The position numbers and the translations under genes are program-made. A stretch of 64,000 nt of DNA from Carnobacteriaceae bacterium zg-84 (GTDB lineage Bacteria > Bacillota > Bacilli > Lactobacillales > Aerococcaceae), in the NCBI GenBank assembly GCA_013874835.1, contig CP059430.1, forward strand, positions 1,754,864 to 1,818,863, given 5' to 3'. The notes under the pieces were generated by a model. It had not been told where the DNA came from, made no database searches, and was given only the letters and a program-made list of their open reading frames with translations. Each line of letters opens with the position of its first letter. Position 1 is the stretch's first letter. Shown piece by piece: positions 16,250 through 25,564 of the stretch.

Positions 16250-17656
16250 CTATATTCTTCTAAAACGAGTACCTTGAGGTGTATCATCTAAGACAATACC
16301 TTGTTCTTTTAAATAATCACGTATCTCATCACTTCGTTTAAAGTTCTTTTCTTGACGTGCGACACGACGTTCTTCAATTAACGCTAAAATATCATCATCT
16401 AACAGTGTTTCTTCTTCCAGCTCAACTCCCAGAATACTTACCAATGTTTTCAAACGTTCCAACGCAAATACCGCAACATCATGATTGATATGTTCTTTTT
16501 CGCTATAAATATTCATATCTTTAACAAGCTGATAAATAACCGTCAAGCCATTTGGAATATTGATGTCATCGTCCATTTCAATCACAAATTGTTCTTCATG
16601 GGATTGCACCGTTTGACGCATTACCTCATCGCTTTCAGCTACTTCTACACTTGCTGTTTCTAAGCGATGCGCTAAATTTCGATATGCCTGTTTTAATTTT
16701 TCAAGATTATTACTTGCCTCTTGGATAATATTTTCTGAGAAAGCAAGAGGATGTCTATAATGCGCACTTGCCAATAACAAACGTACCACCTGTGGATTAA
16801 CTTGTTTTAACAAATCATGCGCCAACACAAAATTCCCCAAAGATTTACTCATTTTTTCGCCATCGAATGTTACAAATCCATTGTGTAACCAATAGTTCGC
16901 GAATGGTTTACCCGTTTTAGCTTCAGATTGTGCAATTTCATTTTCATGATGAGGGAAAATTAAATCGTGCCCACCGGCATGAATATCAATCGTATTTGAT
17001 AAATATTTCGTCGCCATTACAGAGCATTCAATATGCCAACCCGGTCTACCTTCACCCCACGGTGACTGCCAACTAATTTCTCCTTGCTTAGCAGATTTCC
17101 ATAAGGCAAAATCTAATGGATTTTCTTTTTTATCTTTTTCATCATCAATGGTGCGTTCACTAGCACCCGCTCTTAAATCTTCCAAAGATTGTCCACTTAG
17201 TTTTCCATACGCATCAAACGTACTTGTACGGTAATATACATCTCCACCAGAAACATAAGCAAATCCTTTTTCAATCAATTCTTCCACAAAAGCAATAATA
17301 TCGTCAATAGAGTCCATAACACGTGGATTTAACGTTGCTTTTTTTATATTTAATAAAGATGTATCCGCATAAAACGCCTCAATAAACTTATCCGCAACCT
17401 CTCTAGGTGTTAAACCTAATTCATGCCCTTTGGCAATAATTTTATCATCAACATCTGTAAAATTAGAAACATACTTTACGGCATAGCCTCTATATTCAAA
17501 ATAACGACGAATCGTATCAAAAGCTACCGTACTTCTTGCATTCCCAATATGAATATAATTGTAAACCGTAGGTCCGCAAACATACATGCTGATTTGTCCC
17601 TCATTTATTGGAACGAATGTTTCTTTTTGCTTTGTTAAAGTATTGTATAGCTTCAT
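16250..17656 (-). CDS. cysS: Cysteinyl-tRNA synthetase
   Basis: 468 residues, normal length. Class I synthetase: CGPTVYNYIHIGNARS carries the first zinc ligand and the HIGH-type motif (IHIGN), HIECSVMA and GGHDLIFPHHENEIAQS carry the remaining zinc ligands, and GEKMSKSLGNF is the KMSKS loop. The C-terminal helical domain ends DTPQGTRFRR. Its first 56 bp overlap the 3' end of yfhO in another frame, and the start is supported by AGGAGGT within yfhO, so the two are translationally coupled. No T-box precedes it. Confidence 0.97.
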   Translation of the reverse strand: MKLYNTLTKQKETFVPINEGQISMYVCGPTVYNYIHIGNARSTVAFDTIRRYFEYRGYAVKYVSNFTDVDDKIIAKGHELGLTPREVADKFIEAFYADTSLLNIKKATLNPRVMDSIDDIIAFVEELIEKGFAYVSGGDVYYRTSTFDAYGKLSGQSLEDLRAGASERTIDDEKDKKENPLDFALWKSAKQGEISWQSPWGEGRPGWHIECSVMATKYLSNTIDIHAGGHDLIFPHHENEIAQSEAKTGKPFANYWLHNGFVTFDGEKMSKSLGNFVLAHDLLKQVNPQVVRLLLASAHYRHPLAFSENIIQEASNNLEKLKQAYRNLAHRLETASVEVAESDEVMRQTVQSHEEQFVIEMDDDINIPNGLTVIYQLVKDMNIYSEKEHINHDVAVFALERLKTLVSILGVELEEETLLDDDILALIEERRVARQEKNFKRSDEIRDYLKEQGIVLDDTPQGTRFRRI

Positions 17657-20303
17657 TTTTTCTACCTCCTACATATATCATGCCACCTAGTATCGCCAAA
17701 GAAACGACCGTTACCAATAGCCCTACACTAAATGCTTTAGGCACATAGACCATTTTAATACGATGTTGTCCACTTGCCATTGGAATTGCCATTAAACTAT
17801 TCCAAACTTTTTGTGGTTGTACTTTAACATCATCTACCCAAATAGACCATCCTTCACTATAAGGAATACTAAATAATAGGTGTGTACTATTATCCGTCAA
17901 ATGAACCGTTCCCTCCATGGTGTTATTACCCCAATTTGTCACAGTCATTCCTTGTTTTGTTTTAGGCCCAATCGCAATATCAACAGCATTATTATCCATT
18001 TCCCACAAGGCAACATTTCTTAACGACACTTCATTTGCTTTTGTAAAGGTTATTTCAAAAGTGGTTTCTACATTTTTTTGTTGGTAAGCCACATTCCAAA
18101 GTTGCTGCTTATCAAACATTCCATGATATTCATAATTTGCTTTATTTAAAGAAATTGCCATATCTGACCGTTGCTCACTAAGCATCCCCGGCAAAGATAA
18201 ATAATAAGCATTATCCGTTGACGGAACAAATGTATAGCGAATTTTACCCGGTTTTGATAAATCCAATCGTTTAAAAGATGAATTAGCTAAATCATTCGGA
18301 TTGGTTGCTTCTAAATTTTCTAGTGTAATCTCTTTAAATGCCTCACGTTTAAAATATTGAATACTTTGTCCAGAAAGATGTTGTAAAATAGCCATCTGGT
18401 TTTCTGCAGGTTTATTATCTTCAAGCGTTAAATTTAATAAACCCTCATTAACGCCAAATCCTACTGAAAAATAACGTTTATTTTCATAAACACGTACACG
18501 ATCTGTTTCAGAAATAGCATTATAATATTGATAGAGATCTTTTCTCGTCGTTTCTCTTGAAAAACTGTAAATATATTCACTTTGTTTTTGTTCATCTGAT
18601 AAATTTCTCATTTGGACTAAATAACGAATACCAAATAACGCATCTGTTAAAGGTGTCCCCGATGTATAATTTGTTGATGCATTGGCTCCTGATGAACCTA
18701 ACGCATCAAATAAGTCCATGGTGTCAACTTCCATATTCGAACTAAAATGAGATAACCCCGGATAGTCAAACATAAACGGATCATTATTTGAGCGTTGGAA
18801 TATTTTTTCAATACGATAAAAATTTGTTTTCGGTGGACGAATTGGGTCAATCGCACTCTCTATTGTCTTTTGTGCATTTTCTAAACGATAGGCACCCGCA
18901 TACCCTACTCGTGATTGTACAATATACGCATTAGCACCTAATTCCAAACATGTTACTGCCAATAAGACAATACTCGACCATTTATATTCTTTCATAAAGA
19001 ACATCACAACAACAAACATCCAAAACAGTGTTGATAAAATTTGTTGAGGAACGGACATAAAAGATTGTGATGACTGATATACAATACCATTCACTAATAT
19101 AATGATGCCTGAAGAAAGACATACTCCTGCTAAATCCACTCGTTGCCACTCTCTAATGGCTCGATATGCCAATAACACCATAAAGAAGCAAATCAAAAAA
19201 CTAAAACGATGATAAAACCACGCTGGCTCTTGCCCTAAATGCCATATTCTATGTATCATATTAAAAATCATGGATAATAAAAACACACCAAAAACACCAA
19301 CAGCAGCTATACGCTCAGACTTACGAAATACTTTTGTCATAAAGTAAAAAATAAAGCCTATCAATGCAATACTACCAAGATAAATATTCGGTAATCCATG
19401 TGGCATTTGATCATGGTCAAATGCTCCAATCATCAATTTTGATAAAAGTAATACCGGATCTGCTTCTATTTTTGTAGAAAAAACAAATGGATCTGTATAG
19501 GTACCTTTACTAATGAGTAAATTTTGAATAATAGGGTACAAAAACACAAAACTTATACCCACAGCAAGAAATGAATACCCTGCTAATTTTAAAATAGGGA
19601 GAAAATAAGATTTTAATTTCTCTTTGAGTGTTTTTCCTGTATAAATTTTCGCCATATAAAATAGGCTATACAAAATAATAAACAAACAAATCATATATGC
19701 CATATAATATTGGCAAATCATCATTACAGCCAATATCAATGTATATTTATACCCTTTTTGTCCGCTTAGTACATTCTCAACCCCCATGATAATCAATGGT
19801 AAAAAGACTAAAGCGTCATACCATAACGGATTCATTTGATACGCTACAGCAAAACCAGACAACGCATACAAAGTTGCAAAAGTCGGTACTAATAAAGGAC
19901 GTTTTTTCAAAGCGTCATAACGCTTCACAAGAAAATGACAAAATGTTAATCCCATACAACCATAACGTAATAACAATGTTACTGTCGCTGCCAATCGAAT
20001 TTCATCAAATGGGAATAAAGCATAAATAAAATTAAATGGGCTAAGCAAGTAATATCCCCACACACCCATCATATCTCCACCAATAGATTTGGAGAACGAA
20101 TAAAAAATACCTGAAAAATCTAAAGATAAAACACTTCTTCTAAAGAAAGCAAACAAGTCAATGTATTGACTTGCAAAATCAATCGCCATTAAGGTGTTTG
20201 AACCAAATGGATAAACACCTAAAAAAATGTATACAATAAACATCACAACGATTGGTAATAAACCACTTAATATATAAATCAATTTTTTATCTTTCACACA
20301 CAT
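17601..20303 (-). CDS. yfhO: YfhO family membrane protein (lipoteichoic acid glycosylation-type)
   Basis: About 900 residues with roughly a dozen membrane helices: one near 12-30, many between 90 and 470, and a final one near 860-880. A large extracellular domain lies in between (about 490-850). Landmarks are FIVYIFLGVYPFGSNTLMAI with D42, and YDALVFLPLIIMGVENVL. YfhO-type GT-C proteins transfer sugars from lipid carriers; Bacillus and Listeria members glycosylate lipoteichoic acid. The ATG at 20301-20303 overlaps the preceding stop (TGATG); a GTG one codon upstream is an alternative. The last 19 codons overlap cysS. Confidence 0.9.
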   Translation of the reverse strand: MCVKDKKLIYILSGLLPIVVMFIVYIFLGVYPFGSNTLMAIDFASQYIDLFAFFRRSVLSLDFSGIFYSFSKSIGGDMMGVWGYYLLSPFNFIYALFPFDEIRLAATVTLLLRYGCMGLTFCHFLVKRYDALKKRPLLVPTFATLYALSGFAVAYQMNPLWYDALVFLPLIIMGVENVLSGQKGYKYTLILAVMMICQYYMAYMICLFIILYSLFYMAKIYTGKTLKEKLKSYFLPILKLAGYSFLAVGISFVFLYPIIQNLLISKGTYTDPFVFSTKIEADPVLLLSKLMIGAFDHDQMPHGLPNIYLGSIALIGFIFYFMTKVFRKSERIAAVGVFGVFLLSMIFNMIHRIWHLGQEPAWFYHRFSFLICFFMVLLAYRAIREWQRVDLAGVCLSSGIIILVNGIVYQSSQSFMSVPQQILSTLFWMFVVVMFFMKEYKWSSIVLLAVTCLELGANAYIVQSRVGYAGAYRLENAQKTIESAIDPIRPPKTNFYRIEKIFQRSNNDPFMFDYPGLSHFSSNMEVDTMDLFDALGSSGANASTNYTSGTPLTDALFGIRYLVQMRNLSDEQKQSEYIYSFSRETTRKDLYQYYNAISETDRVRVYENKRYFSVGFGVNEGLLNLTLEDNKPAENQMAILQHLSGQSIQYFKREAFKEITLENLEATNPNDLANSSFKRLDLSKPGKIRYTFVPSTDNAYYLSLPGMLSEQRSDMAISLNKANYEYHGMFDKQQLWNVAYQQKNVETTFEITFTKANEVSLRNVALWEMDNNAVDIAIGPKTKQGMTVTNWGNNTMEGTVHLTDNSTHLLFSIPYSEGWSIWVDDVKVQPQKVWNSLMAIPMASGQHRIKMVYVPKAFSVGLLVTVVSLAILGGMIYVGGRKNEAIQYFNKAKRNIRSNK

Positions 20304-21061
20304 CACCCAACTTTAGACGGTAAAAACTCATCTAGTATACTAATAAATAAAAAGTATCTTGATATACTTGTCATTGGTTCTAAGAAAATTACCTTATACT
20401 CTTTCGTTTGAATGGCTAACATACCATGCCATGACACATCATACCAATTTAACGCATTCCATTCATAAAAGACATCATGTAAGACAATACCCTCTTTAGA
20501 AATAACAAGTTCGTGCTCTTGCGTTGGTGTTAATGACATTTTAAAAGATGTGACATCTTCGTATAAATCAACAGAAAACATTTCCCCATTTTCTAATTCT
20601 TCTTGAACAAATGATTTCCAAACAGCTGTATGATCCTCTTGAAATAATTCAAAAGCCTGAGGAGGTAGCATTGCAGATAAAATAACTTGTTCATGTTGAT
20701 CTGTTTCAAACACTAATGCCTTTGCCTGTTTATTTGTTTGTGGAATAAATGAATAGTTAATAATATCATGATAAAAATACGTTTCTTCTGTTTTACTATT
20801 TTTTATACCCAATTCGTAAAATTCAAACACACCCGTTTTCTGATGCTGTCTAACCGCGATATACCACATCGCCACAATCAGTCCAATACTCACTAATTGT
20901 ACAAATAAAAACATAAAAGAAATACTCGGATAAGTACTGAAAAACGCTTTAATATACTGGCAAACTAAACACAACAATAATAAAATAACACTAAAAAATG
21001 CATAGAGAACAAGTACATCTCGTCGCATTTTAAATGTGTTCTTCAATATTCCCATTTCCAT
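20303..21061 (-). CDS. Two-helix membrane protein with a cytosolic PH-like region, function unknown
   Basis: 252 residues from the ATG at 21059-21061, which has GGAGGTG suitably placed; the ATG 15 bp upstream overlaps that site. Two membrane helices (about 17-38 and 45-67) are followed by roughly 180 soluble residues. These seem to hold two related strand-rich units, [20 protein letters not shown] and [20 protein letters not shown], reminiscent of YcxB/bPH-type PH-like domains; that comparison is an impression only. The gene lies between yidD and yfhO, overlapping the first by 32 bp and touching the second, so it belongs to a yidD-yfhO-cysS operon. Confidence 0.7.
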   Translation of the reverse strand: MEMGILKNTFKMRRDVLVLYAFFSVILLLLCLVCQYIKAFFSTYPSISFMFLFVQLVSIGLIVAMWYIAVRQHQKTGVFEFYELGIKNSKTEETYFYHDIINYSFIPQTNKQAKALVFETDQHEQVILSAMLPPQAFELFQEDHTAVWKSFVQEELENGEMFSVDLYEDVTSFKMSLTPTQEHELVISKEGIVLHDVFYEWNALNWYDVSWHGMLAIQTKEYKVIFLEPMTSISRYFLFISILDEFLPSKVG

Positions 21062-21329
21062 TTTGGGCACCTCCATTTGATATATCTTCTTTAAACTGAT
21101 TTCTTCTTAATGTAAAATAATCCGGAACCGGATCTACGCCACCTTTAATAAAAGGATGACATCGACAAATTCTACCCATTGCCATCAGTGATCCTTTTAA
21201 TGCTCCATGTTTTTCAATTGCTTCTAAAGCATAGTTAGAACACGTCGGTTCGTAACGACAGCTTGGAGGAAACAACGGGGAAATATAGTGCTGATATCCT
21301 TTTACCATACCTTTTGCTATTTTCTTCAT
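21030..21329 (-). CDS. yidD: Membrane protein insertion efficiency factor YidD
   Basis: 99 residues. The conserved core is nearly complete: [39 protein letters not shown], then [17 protein letters not shown], with the three conserved cysteines. YidD is a small, amphipathic, membrane-associated protein that aids YidC-dependent insertion. The C-terminal 25 residues ([19 protein letters not shown]) are variable and include the region overlapping the next gene. GGAG lies upstream of the ATG, and a minus-strand extended -10 (TGTTATACT, 21362-21367) probably starts the operon. Confidence 0.95.
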   Translation of the reverse strand: MKKIAKGMVKGYQHYISPLFPPSCRYEPTCSNYALEAIEKHGALKGSLMAMGRICRCHPFIKGGVDPVPDYFTLRRNQFKEDISNGGAQNGNGNIEEHI

Positions 21330-21411
21330 AAACGTTTCTCCAAAAAACTATTCTTCCGTCTAGTATAACATAACTCATATCAAAGAAAAAGCTACCGTAC
21401 TAATTCCAATA

Positions 21412-21450
21412 AAAAAGATTGCTATTCTTTCATAAAATAGCAATCTTTTT
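21412..21450 (-). terminator. Terminator after the LPXTG-like surface protein gene
   Basis: A perfect 15-bp stem (21412-21426 with 21436-21450) with T-rich ends, 7 bp after the stop codon. It also insulates the yidD promoter. Confidence 0.88.
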
Positions 21451-21457
21451 ACATTTA

Positions 21458-22384
21458 TCACGGTGGAGCCACTGTACCGAATTCTTCTGTTGCGGTTGTA
21501 TTAATACGTGTTCTCAAAATTGTTGTAGTAAAATCATCTGGGTTCGCAGTTGGCAACTCATAATTTGGTGCTTTATTTGGTACCGATGACTTCAATTCCA
21601 ATTTTGGCAACTCATAATTTGGCGCTTCATCCGGCACCGATGAGATTTTCATCGTTGGCAAGCTATAATTTGGTGCCTCGTTTGGTACTGACGACTTCAA
21701 TTCCAATGTCGGTAAGTCGTAGCTTGGTGCTTCATCTGGTACTGATGAGATTTTTAGTGTCGGTAATGTATAACTTAATGGCTCTTCCGGTACTGACCAT
21801 GTACCTTTTGTTGTCGTATAATATGGCTTGTATTGTTTCACAAGAATATACCCAACATACTCATAGCAGTCATGAATATTTTCTGGTGTATGTGTTACTC
21901 GCCCATTTTGAACTGTTGTCGACACATTATTCATTAAATAACTATGTGCATACACATGATTTGTATATAATAAACCAATATTAGCTCCTGAAAAAATCAA
22001 GAATAACGCAATCATTTTTGAACGTTTACGTTGCCATTTACCTAATACAATCGCCCCAATTAAACATAAACTACCTAATACAATTAAAGTTGTCGTAACT
22101 TCTTTTGTGCCTGTATGTGGTAAAACACTTAGTTTTTGTTTTGGTGTTACCACACACTCCCCTGTTTGTTTATAAACAAGAACTACTTGCGCATTTTCAC
22201 TATATACCGAAAAATCAGGAGATGCGTAGACTATTTTGGATTTGTCTACTTTAGATAATTGAGCCATATCCACATGTTGATAAACGACCGTATTTTGTGT
22301 ATACACTTCTGAACCAAGTGCTACTTGAGTCACACTACCAAAAACTAAACACAAAATACCTAAAATCTGTATCCATCGTTTCAT
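21458..22384 (-). CDS. Surface protein with internal LPXTG signal, second hydrophobic segment and C-terminal repeats
   Basis: 308 residues with an unusual order. Residues 1-24 are a signal peptide (MKRWIQILGILCLVFG..VALG). About 65 exported residues follow, then LPHTG at 88-92, a hydrophobic helix (97-115) and basic KWQRKRSK (116-123). This is a complete sortase sorting signal and would normally end the protein. Instead the chain continues with a second hydrophobic segment (124-143) ending VYA-HS, which resembles a second signal peptide, and about 160 further residues. Five tandem repeats (197-278) of the type SSVPDEAPSYDLPTLELK occur there. It may be a cell-wall protein fused to a secreted repeat protein, or a two-helix membrane protein. 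Monocistronic. Confidence 0.75.
   Translation of the reverse strand: MKRWIQILGILCLVFGSVTQVALGSEVYTQNTVVYQHVDMAQLSKVDKSKIVYASPDFSVYSENAQVVLVYKQTGECVVTPKQKLSVLPHTGTKEVTTTLIVLGSLCLIGAIVLGKWQRKRSKMIALFLIFSGANIGLLYTNHVYAHSYLMNNVSTTVQNGRVTHTPENIHDCYEYVGYILVKQYKPYYTTTKGTWSVPEEPLSYTLPTLKISSVPDEAPSYDLPTLELKSSVPNEAPNYSLPTMKISSVPDEAPNYELPKLELKSSVPNKAPNYELPTANPDDFTTTILRTRINTTATEEFGTVAPP
21551..21796 (-). repeat. Five tandem coding repeats, alternating two types
   Basis: Residues 197-278 of the surface protein repeat every 16-18 residues as S-V-P-x-(E/K)-(A/P)-x-x-Y-x-L-P-x-x-x-(K), alternating a longer ..LELKS and a shorter ..KIS version. DNA copies are diverged but clearly alignable, so slippage or recombination could change the copy number. 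Confidence 0.85.
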
Positions 22385-23083
22385 AAAATCTCTCCTTTCT
22401 TTAATTTATTTTATCTATAATTTTTATAAATAAGACTAAAACATTGTACCCTCCCCCTTACGAATTTGTCAATCCTTATATTTTTAAAAAATCACTTTCA
22501 ATCAAACAATAAATAATAATCTATAAAAAATTAACTTAATATAAGTTGGCACAATATCTCATAAGCGATACACATCATCAAAAATTCATTATAAAAGGAT
22601 TATCCTATGAGTAATAAGACTAAATCTAAGAAAAATTGTCACAAAATCAATCAATGTAACATTATATCTATCAACTTTATTTATTAATACAGTTTAATGA
22701 ACAAAAATCTAGTTCTATAATAAAAGTGTAAAATGAAGAAAAACACTACACACGTTCAAGACTAAATAAAAAAGCTCAAAAACTTGAGCCATTTAATCTA
22801 AAATAACGCCAATCTTAAAAGTATAAAAGATTACATATACTAAAAAATAAATACTTTCTTAAAACACTTTTATATTAAAAAATCCGTTCTCAAATATCTT
22901 ATGAAATATGTATGTCACATATACTTATCGACTATCAAGAAACAAAGCAATACGAACTTTGACCTACAAAACGATTATACATACCACACAAATACTTTAA
23001 TTATTTACGATATTTCTTATTCTGCCGAATTTTCTCTATTTTTTCTTTTGAATACAATTTTCATTGAAATCATGTGCAATGAC
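22385..23083. other. AT-rich gene-free stretch of about 700 bp
   Basis: No reading frame with a ribosome binding site was found on either strand. It should hold the promoter of the surface protein gene at its left end and the ecfT terminator at about 22767-22790. The rest has scattered stops and no recognisable decayed gene. Confidence 0.6.
22767..22790 (-). terminator. Terminator distal to ecfT
   Basis: A 6-bp GCTCAA/TTGAGC stem (22774-22779 with 22784-22789) is followed on the minus strand by six T residues. It lies about 290 bp after ecfT, the only gene upstream of it on that strand. Confidence 0.65.
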
Positions 23084-23875
23084 CTATATACATAATACAA
23101 TAATATTAAGAACTATTAACAAAACAAAAAGGAATGTATCACGAGCTGCCCATTGTAACTGTCGATATTTACTACGGTTTTCACCACCTTGGTATCCCCT
23201 AGCTTCCATAGCATTGGCTAATTCATCAGCACGTCGTAACTGTACTGCAAATAAAGGAATTAAAATTGGAATAACCGCCCTAATACGCTTGATAAAACTA
23301 CCCTCATTAAAATCCACACCTCTTGAGCGCTGTGCATTCATAATCGTTTTGGTTTCATCTAAAATCGTTGGCACAAATCGCATTGCAATCGACATAATCA
23401 ACGCAATTTCTTCAACAGGCACACCGATTTTTTTCAAAGGACGAATTAAACGTTCAATGGCATCTGCCAGCATAAGTGGATTAGTTGTTAATGATAGGAC
23501 AGTCGCTGCACCAATAATTAACATAAATCGAAACGTCACAAACAATGCATTCCAAATACCAAGTGTTGTTACACTCACAAAAGAGAAAGAAAAAAGAATA
23601 TCTCCCTCTTGTAATAAGAATATTTGTAAACTAGCTGTCACTAAAATAATCCACAACATCGGACGAATTCCTCTCCAAAAAAAAGAAAAAGAAACCTCTG
23701 ATAATTTAACTGTTAACAGTAAACACATACTCAATAAAAGATAATCATAAATGGTGTTAGCTTGAAAAACAATCATCAAAAAGAAAATCGTTCCCAATAA
23801 TTTTGCACGTGAATCAAGTCGATGAATGCGTGAATTTCCCGGAATATATCTACCCAATATCACATTGTCTAACAT
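23084..23875 (-). CDS. ecfT: Energy-coupling factor transporter transmembrane protein EcfT
   Basis: 263 residues with five to six hydrophobic helices. The two coupling-helix motifs that contact the ATPases are visible: IMNAQRSRGVDF and ELANAMEARGYQGG. The N-terminus MLDNVILGRYIPGNSRIHRL is the usual EcfT start with DSRAKLLGT following. EcfT joins EcfA1/EcfA2 and interchangeable substrate-binding S components for vitamin or metal uptake; no S component is encoded nearby, so this is the shared housekeeping module. The start overlaps ecfA2 by 7 bp. Confidence 0.96.
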   Translation of the reverse strand: MLDNVILGRYIPGNSRIHRLDSRAKLLGTIFFLMIVFQANTIYDYLLLSMCLLLTVKLSEVSFSFFWRGIRPMLWIILVTASLQIFLLQEGDILFSFSFVSVTTLGIWNALFVTFRFMLIIGAATVLSLTTNPLMLADAIERLIRPLKKIGVPVEEIALIMSIAMRFVPTILDETKTIMNAQRSRGVDFNEGSFIKRIRAVIPILIPLFAVQLRRADELANAMEARGYQGGENRSKYRQLQWAARDTFLFVLLIVLNIIVLCI

Positions 23876-24729
23876 GAACGACCTCCTAATGCTTTCGTTA
23901 GTACATCAATTAAATCGGAAAAAGTTAAAACATCTTCCACATCACACCCTCTATGTCTTAAAGATTGCACAAACGCCATAGCTTGAGGAGTATCAATTTC
24001 TTGATTTTTCAACCACTCTCTATCTCTAAAAACACGTATTGGTGTATCCATTTTTTCAATTTTTCCTTGTTTTAAAACAACAACATTATCTGCATATAAT
24101 GCCACATCATTCATTTGATGCGTTACTAACACAATCGTTAATCCATATTCTTTATGTAATGTATCAAATAATGTCATCATTTCCAAAGCCCCTCGCGGAT
24201 CCAATCCAGCCGTCGGCTCATCTAGCACCAATATATCCGGTTCAATGGCTAAAATGCCTGCAATCGCCACACGTCTCATTTGCCCACCAGACAACTCAAA
24301 AGGAGAATGCGTAAAAAATCTCTCATCAATCCCCACCATGCTTAACGCTCGCTTCGCTTTTTGTTCAGCCTCTTCCTGACTAGCTCCAAAATTCATTGGA
24401 CCGAACATTACATCTTTTAATACCGTTTCTTCAAATAACTGCGACTCCGGAAATTGAAATACAATACCAACCAATTTTCGTAACATTTTCAAGTTTTTTT
24501 CTTTTGTCTGATTTGTTATTGTATATTGCTCAATGCTCACCATTCCCTCAGTAGGTTTTAATAAAGCATTCAAATGTTGAATAAGTGTCGATTTGCCACT
24601 TCCTGTTTGCCCAATAACTGCTGTATAAGTGCCTTTTTCAATAGAAAACGATATATCTTGTAAACCCGTATAAGTAAAAGGTGTATCGGGTTGATAAATA
24701 TAGTTTACTTGTTCAAAAGTAATCGACAT
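23869..24729 (-). CDS. ecfA2: Energy-coupling factor ATPase EcfA2
   Basis: 286 residues starting at the second possible ATG (24727-24729), which is correctly spaced from TTGGAGGA; the first ATG six bases upstream is too close. Walker A GQTGSGKST, Q-loop FQFPESQLFEETV, ABC signature LSGGQMRR and Walker B ILVLDEPT are intact, with the H-loop in VTHQMND. The SQLFEETV Q-loop is typical of EcfA2. The start lies within the last codons of ecfA1 (25-bp overlap). Confidence 0.96.
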   Translation of the reverse strand: MSITFEQVNYIYQPDTPFTYTGLQDISFSIEKGTYTAVIGQTGSGKSTLIQHLNALLKPTEGMVSIEQYTITNQTKEKNLKMLRKLVGIVFQFPESQLFEETVLKDVMFGPMNFGASQEEAEQKAKRALSMVGIDERFFTHSPFELSGGQMRRVAIAGILAIEPDILVLDEPTAGLDPRGALEMMTLFDTLHKEYGLTIVLVTHQMNDVALYADNVVVLKQGKIEKMDTPIRVFRDREWLKNQEIDTPQAMAFVQSLRHRGCDVEDVLTFSDLIDVLTKALGGRSC

Positions 24730-25544
24730 ACCCATTCCTCCAACTCTTGTAATGTCATATATTGCTCTGGGACACGTATCCCATTTTCCGCCAATGCTCG
24801 TTTTACTTTTTCTGCAAACGGTAATTCTAAGCCTAATGTTTCGATGTCTGTGACCGTACCAAAAATGTCGGCCGGGGTTCCCTCATATAAAAGGCACCCC
24901 CCATTCATCACGAATAATCTATCAGCAAGAGATGCCTCTTCAACATCATGCGTAATAGATAAAACCGTCATATCCAATGTTTGACGTAATGATTGTACAA
25001 CATCAATCACACGTTTACGCCCTTTAGGGTCTAACATAGCCGTCGCTTCATCTAAAATAATAATATTGGGATGCAACGCTAAAACACCAGCAATCGCCAC
25101 ACGTTGCTTTTGTCCTCCCGATAAACGTGCAGGTTCTTTATCTTTATAATCACTCATCCCTACTAATGCCAAAGCTTCTTCCACACGCTGTTGCATGTCC
25201 TCTCTAGGTACACCTTGATTTTCTAAACCAAAGGCAACATCATCTTCCACCGTTGCACCCACAAATTGATTGTCAGGATTTTGAAACACCATACCCATAC
25301 CTTGACGAATATCCCAAATTGTTTCTTGGGATAATTCTGTTTTATCAATACATATTTTTCCACTATCTGCCACAAGCAAGCCATTCAATAATTTTGCCAA
25401 TGTTGATTTGCCAGAACCATTATGTCCAACAATGGCAACCCATTCTCCTTTTTTTACGTGAAAAGACACATTATCTAACGCTTGATGTTCTTTTGTGCCA
25501 TCTTCTTTTTTATATGCATATGATAAATTTTCTACAACAATCAT
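24705..25544 (-). CDS. ecfA1: Energy-coupling factor ATPase EcfA1
   Basis: 279 residues. Walker A GHNGSGKST, Q-loop FQNPDNQFVGATVEDDVAFG (EcfA1-type NPDNQ), signature LSGGQKQR, Walker B IIILDEAT and H-loop SITHDVEEA are present. The alanine replacing the usual proline after DE (DEAT) is normal for this subunit. It follows the CPBP protease gene by 20 bp and overlaps ecfA2, giving a four-gene operon with ecfT. Confidence 0.96.
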   Translation of the reverse strand: MIVVENLSYAYKKEDGTKEHQALDNVSFHVKKGEWVAIVGHNGSGKSTLAKLLNGLLVADSGKICIDKTELSQETIWDIRQGMGMVFQNPDNQFVGATVEDDVAFGLENQGVPREDMQQRVEEALALVGMSDYKDKEPARLSGGQKQRVAIAGVLALHPNIIILDEATAMLDPKGRKRVIDVVQSLRQTLDMTVLSITHDVEEASLADRLFVMNGGCLLYEGTPADIFGTVTDIETLGLELPFAEKVKRALAENGIRVPEQYMTLQELEEWVCRLLLNK

Positions 25545-25564
25545 GTTTTACTCCATTTCATATT

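Noticed and set aside
21550-21984. 144-codon plus-strand frame opposite the surface protein
   Set aside because: It mirrors the repeats of the minus-strand gene and has no ribosome binding site; the minus frame has signal peptide, sorting motif and terminator.
22901-23095. 64-codon plus-strand frame in the AT-rich spacer
   Set aside because: No ribosome binding site, biased low-complexity composition and overlap with the end of ecfT; not supportable as a gene.
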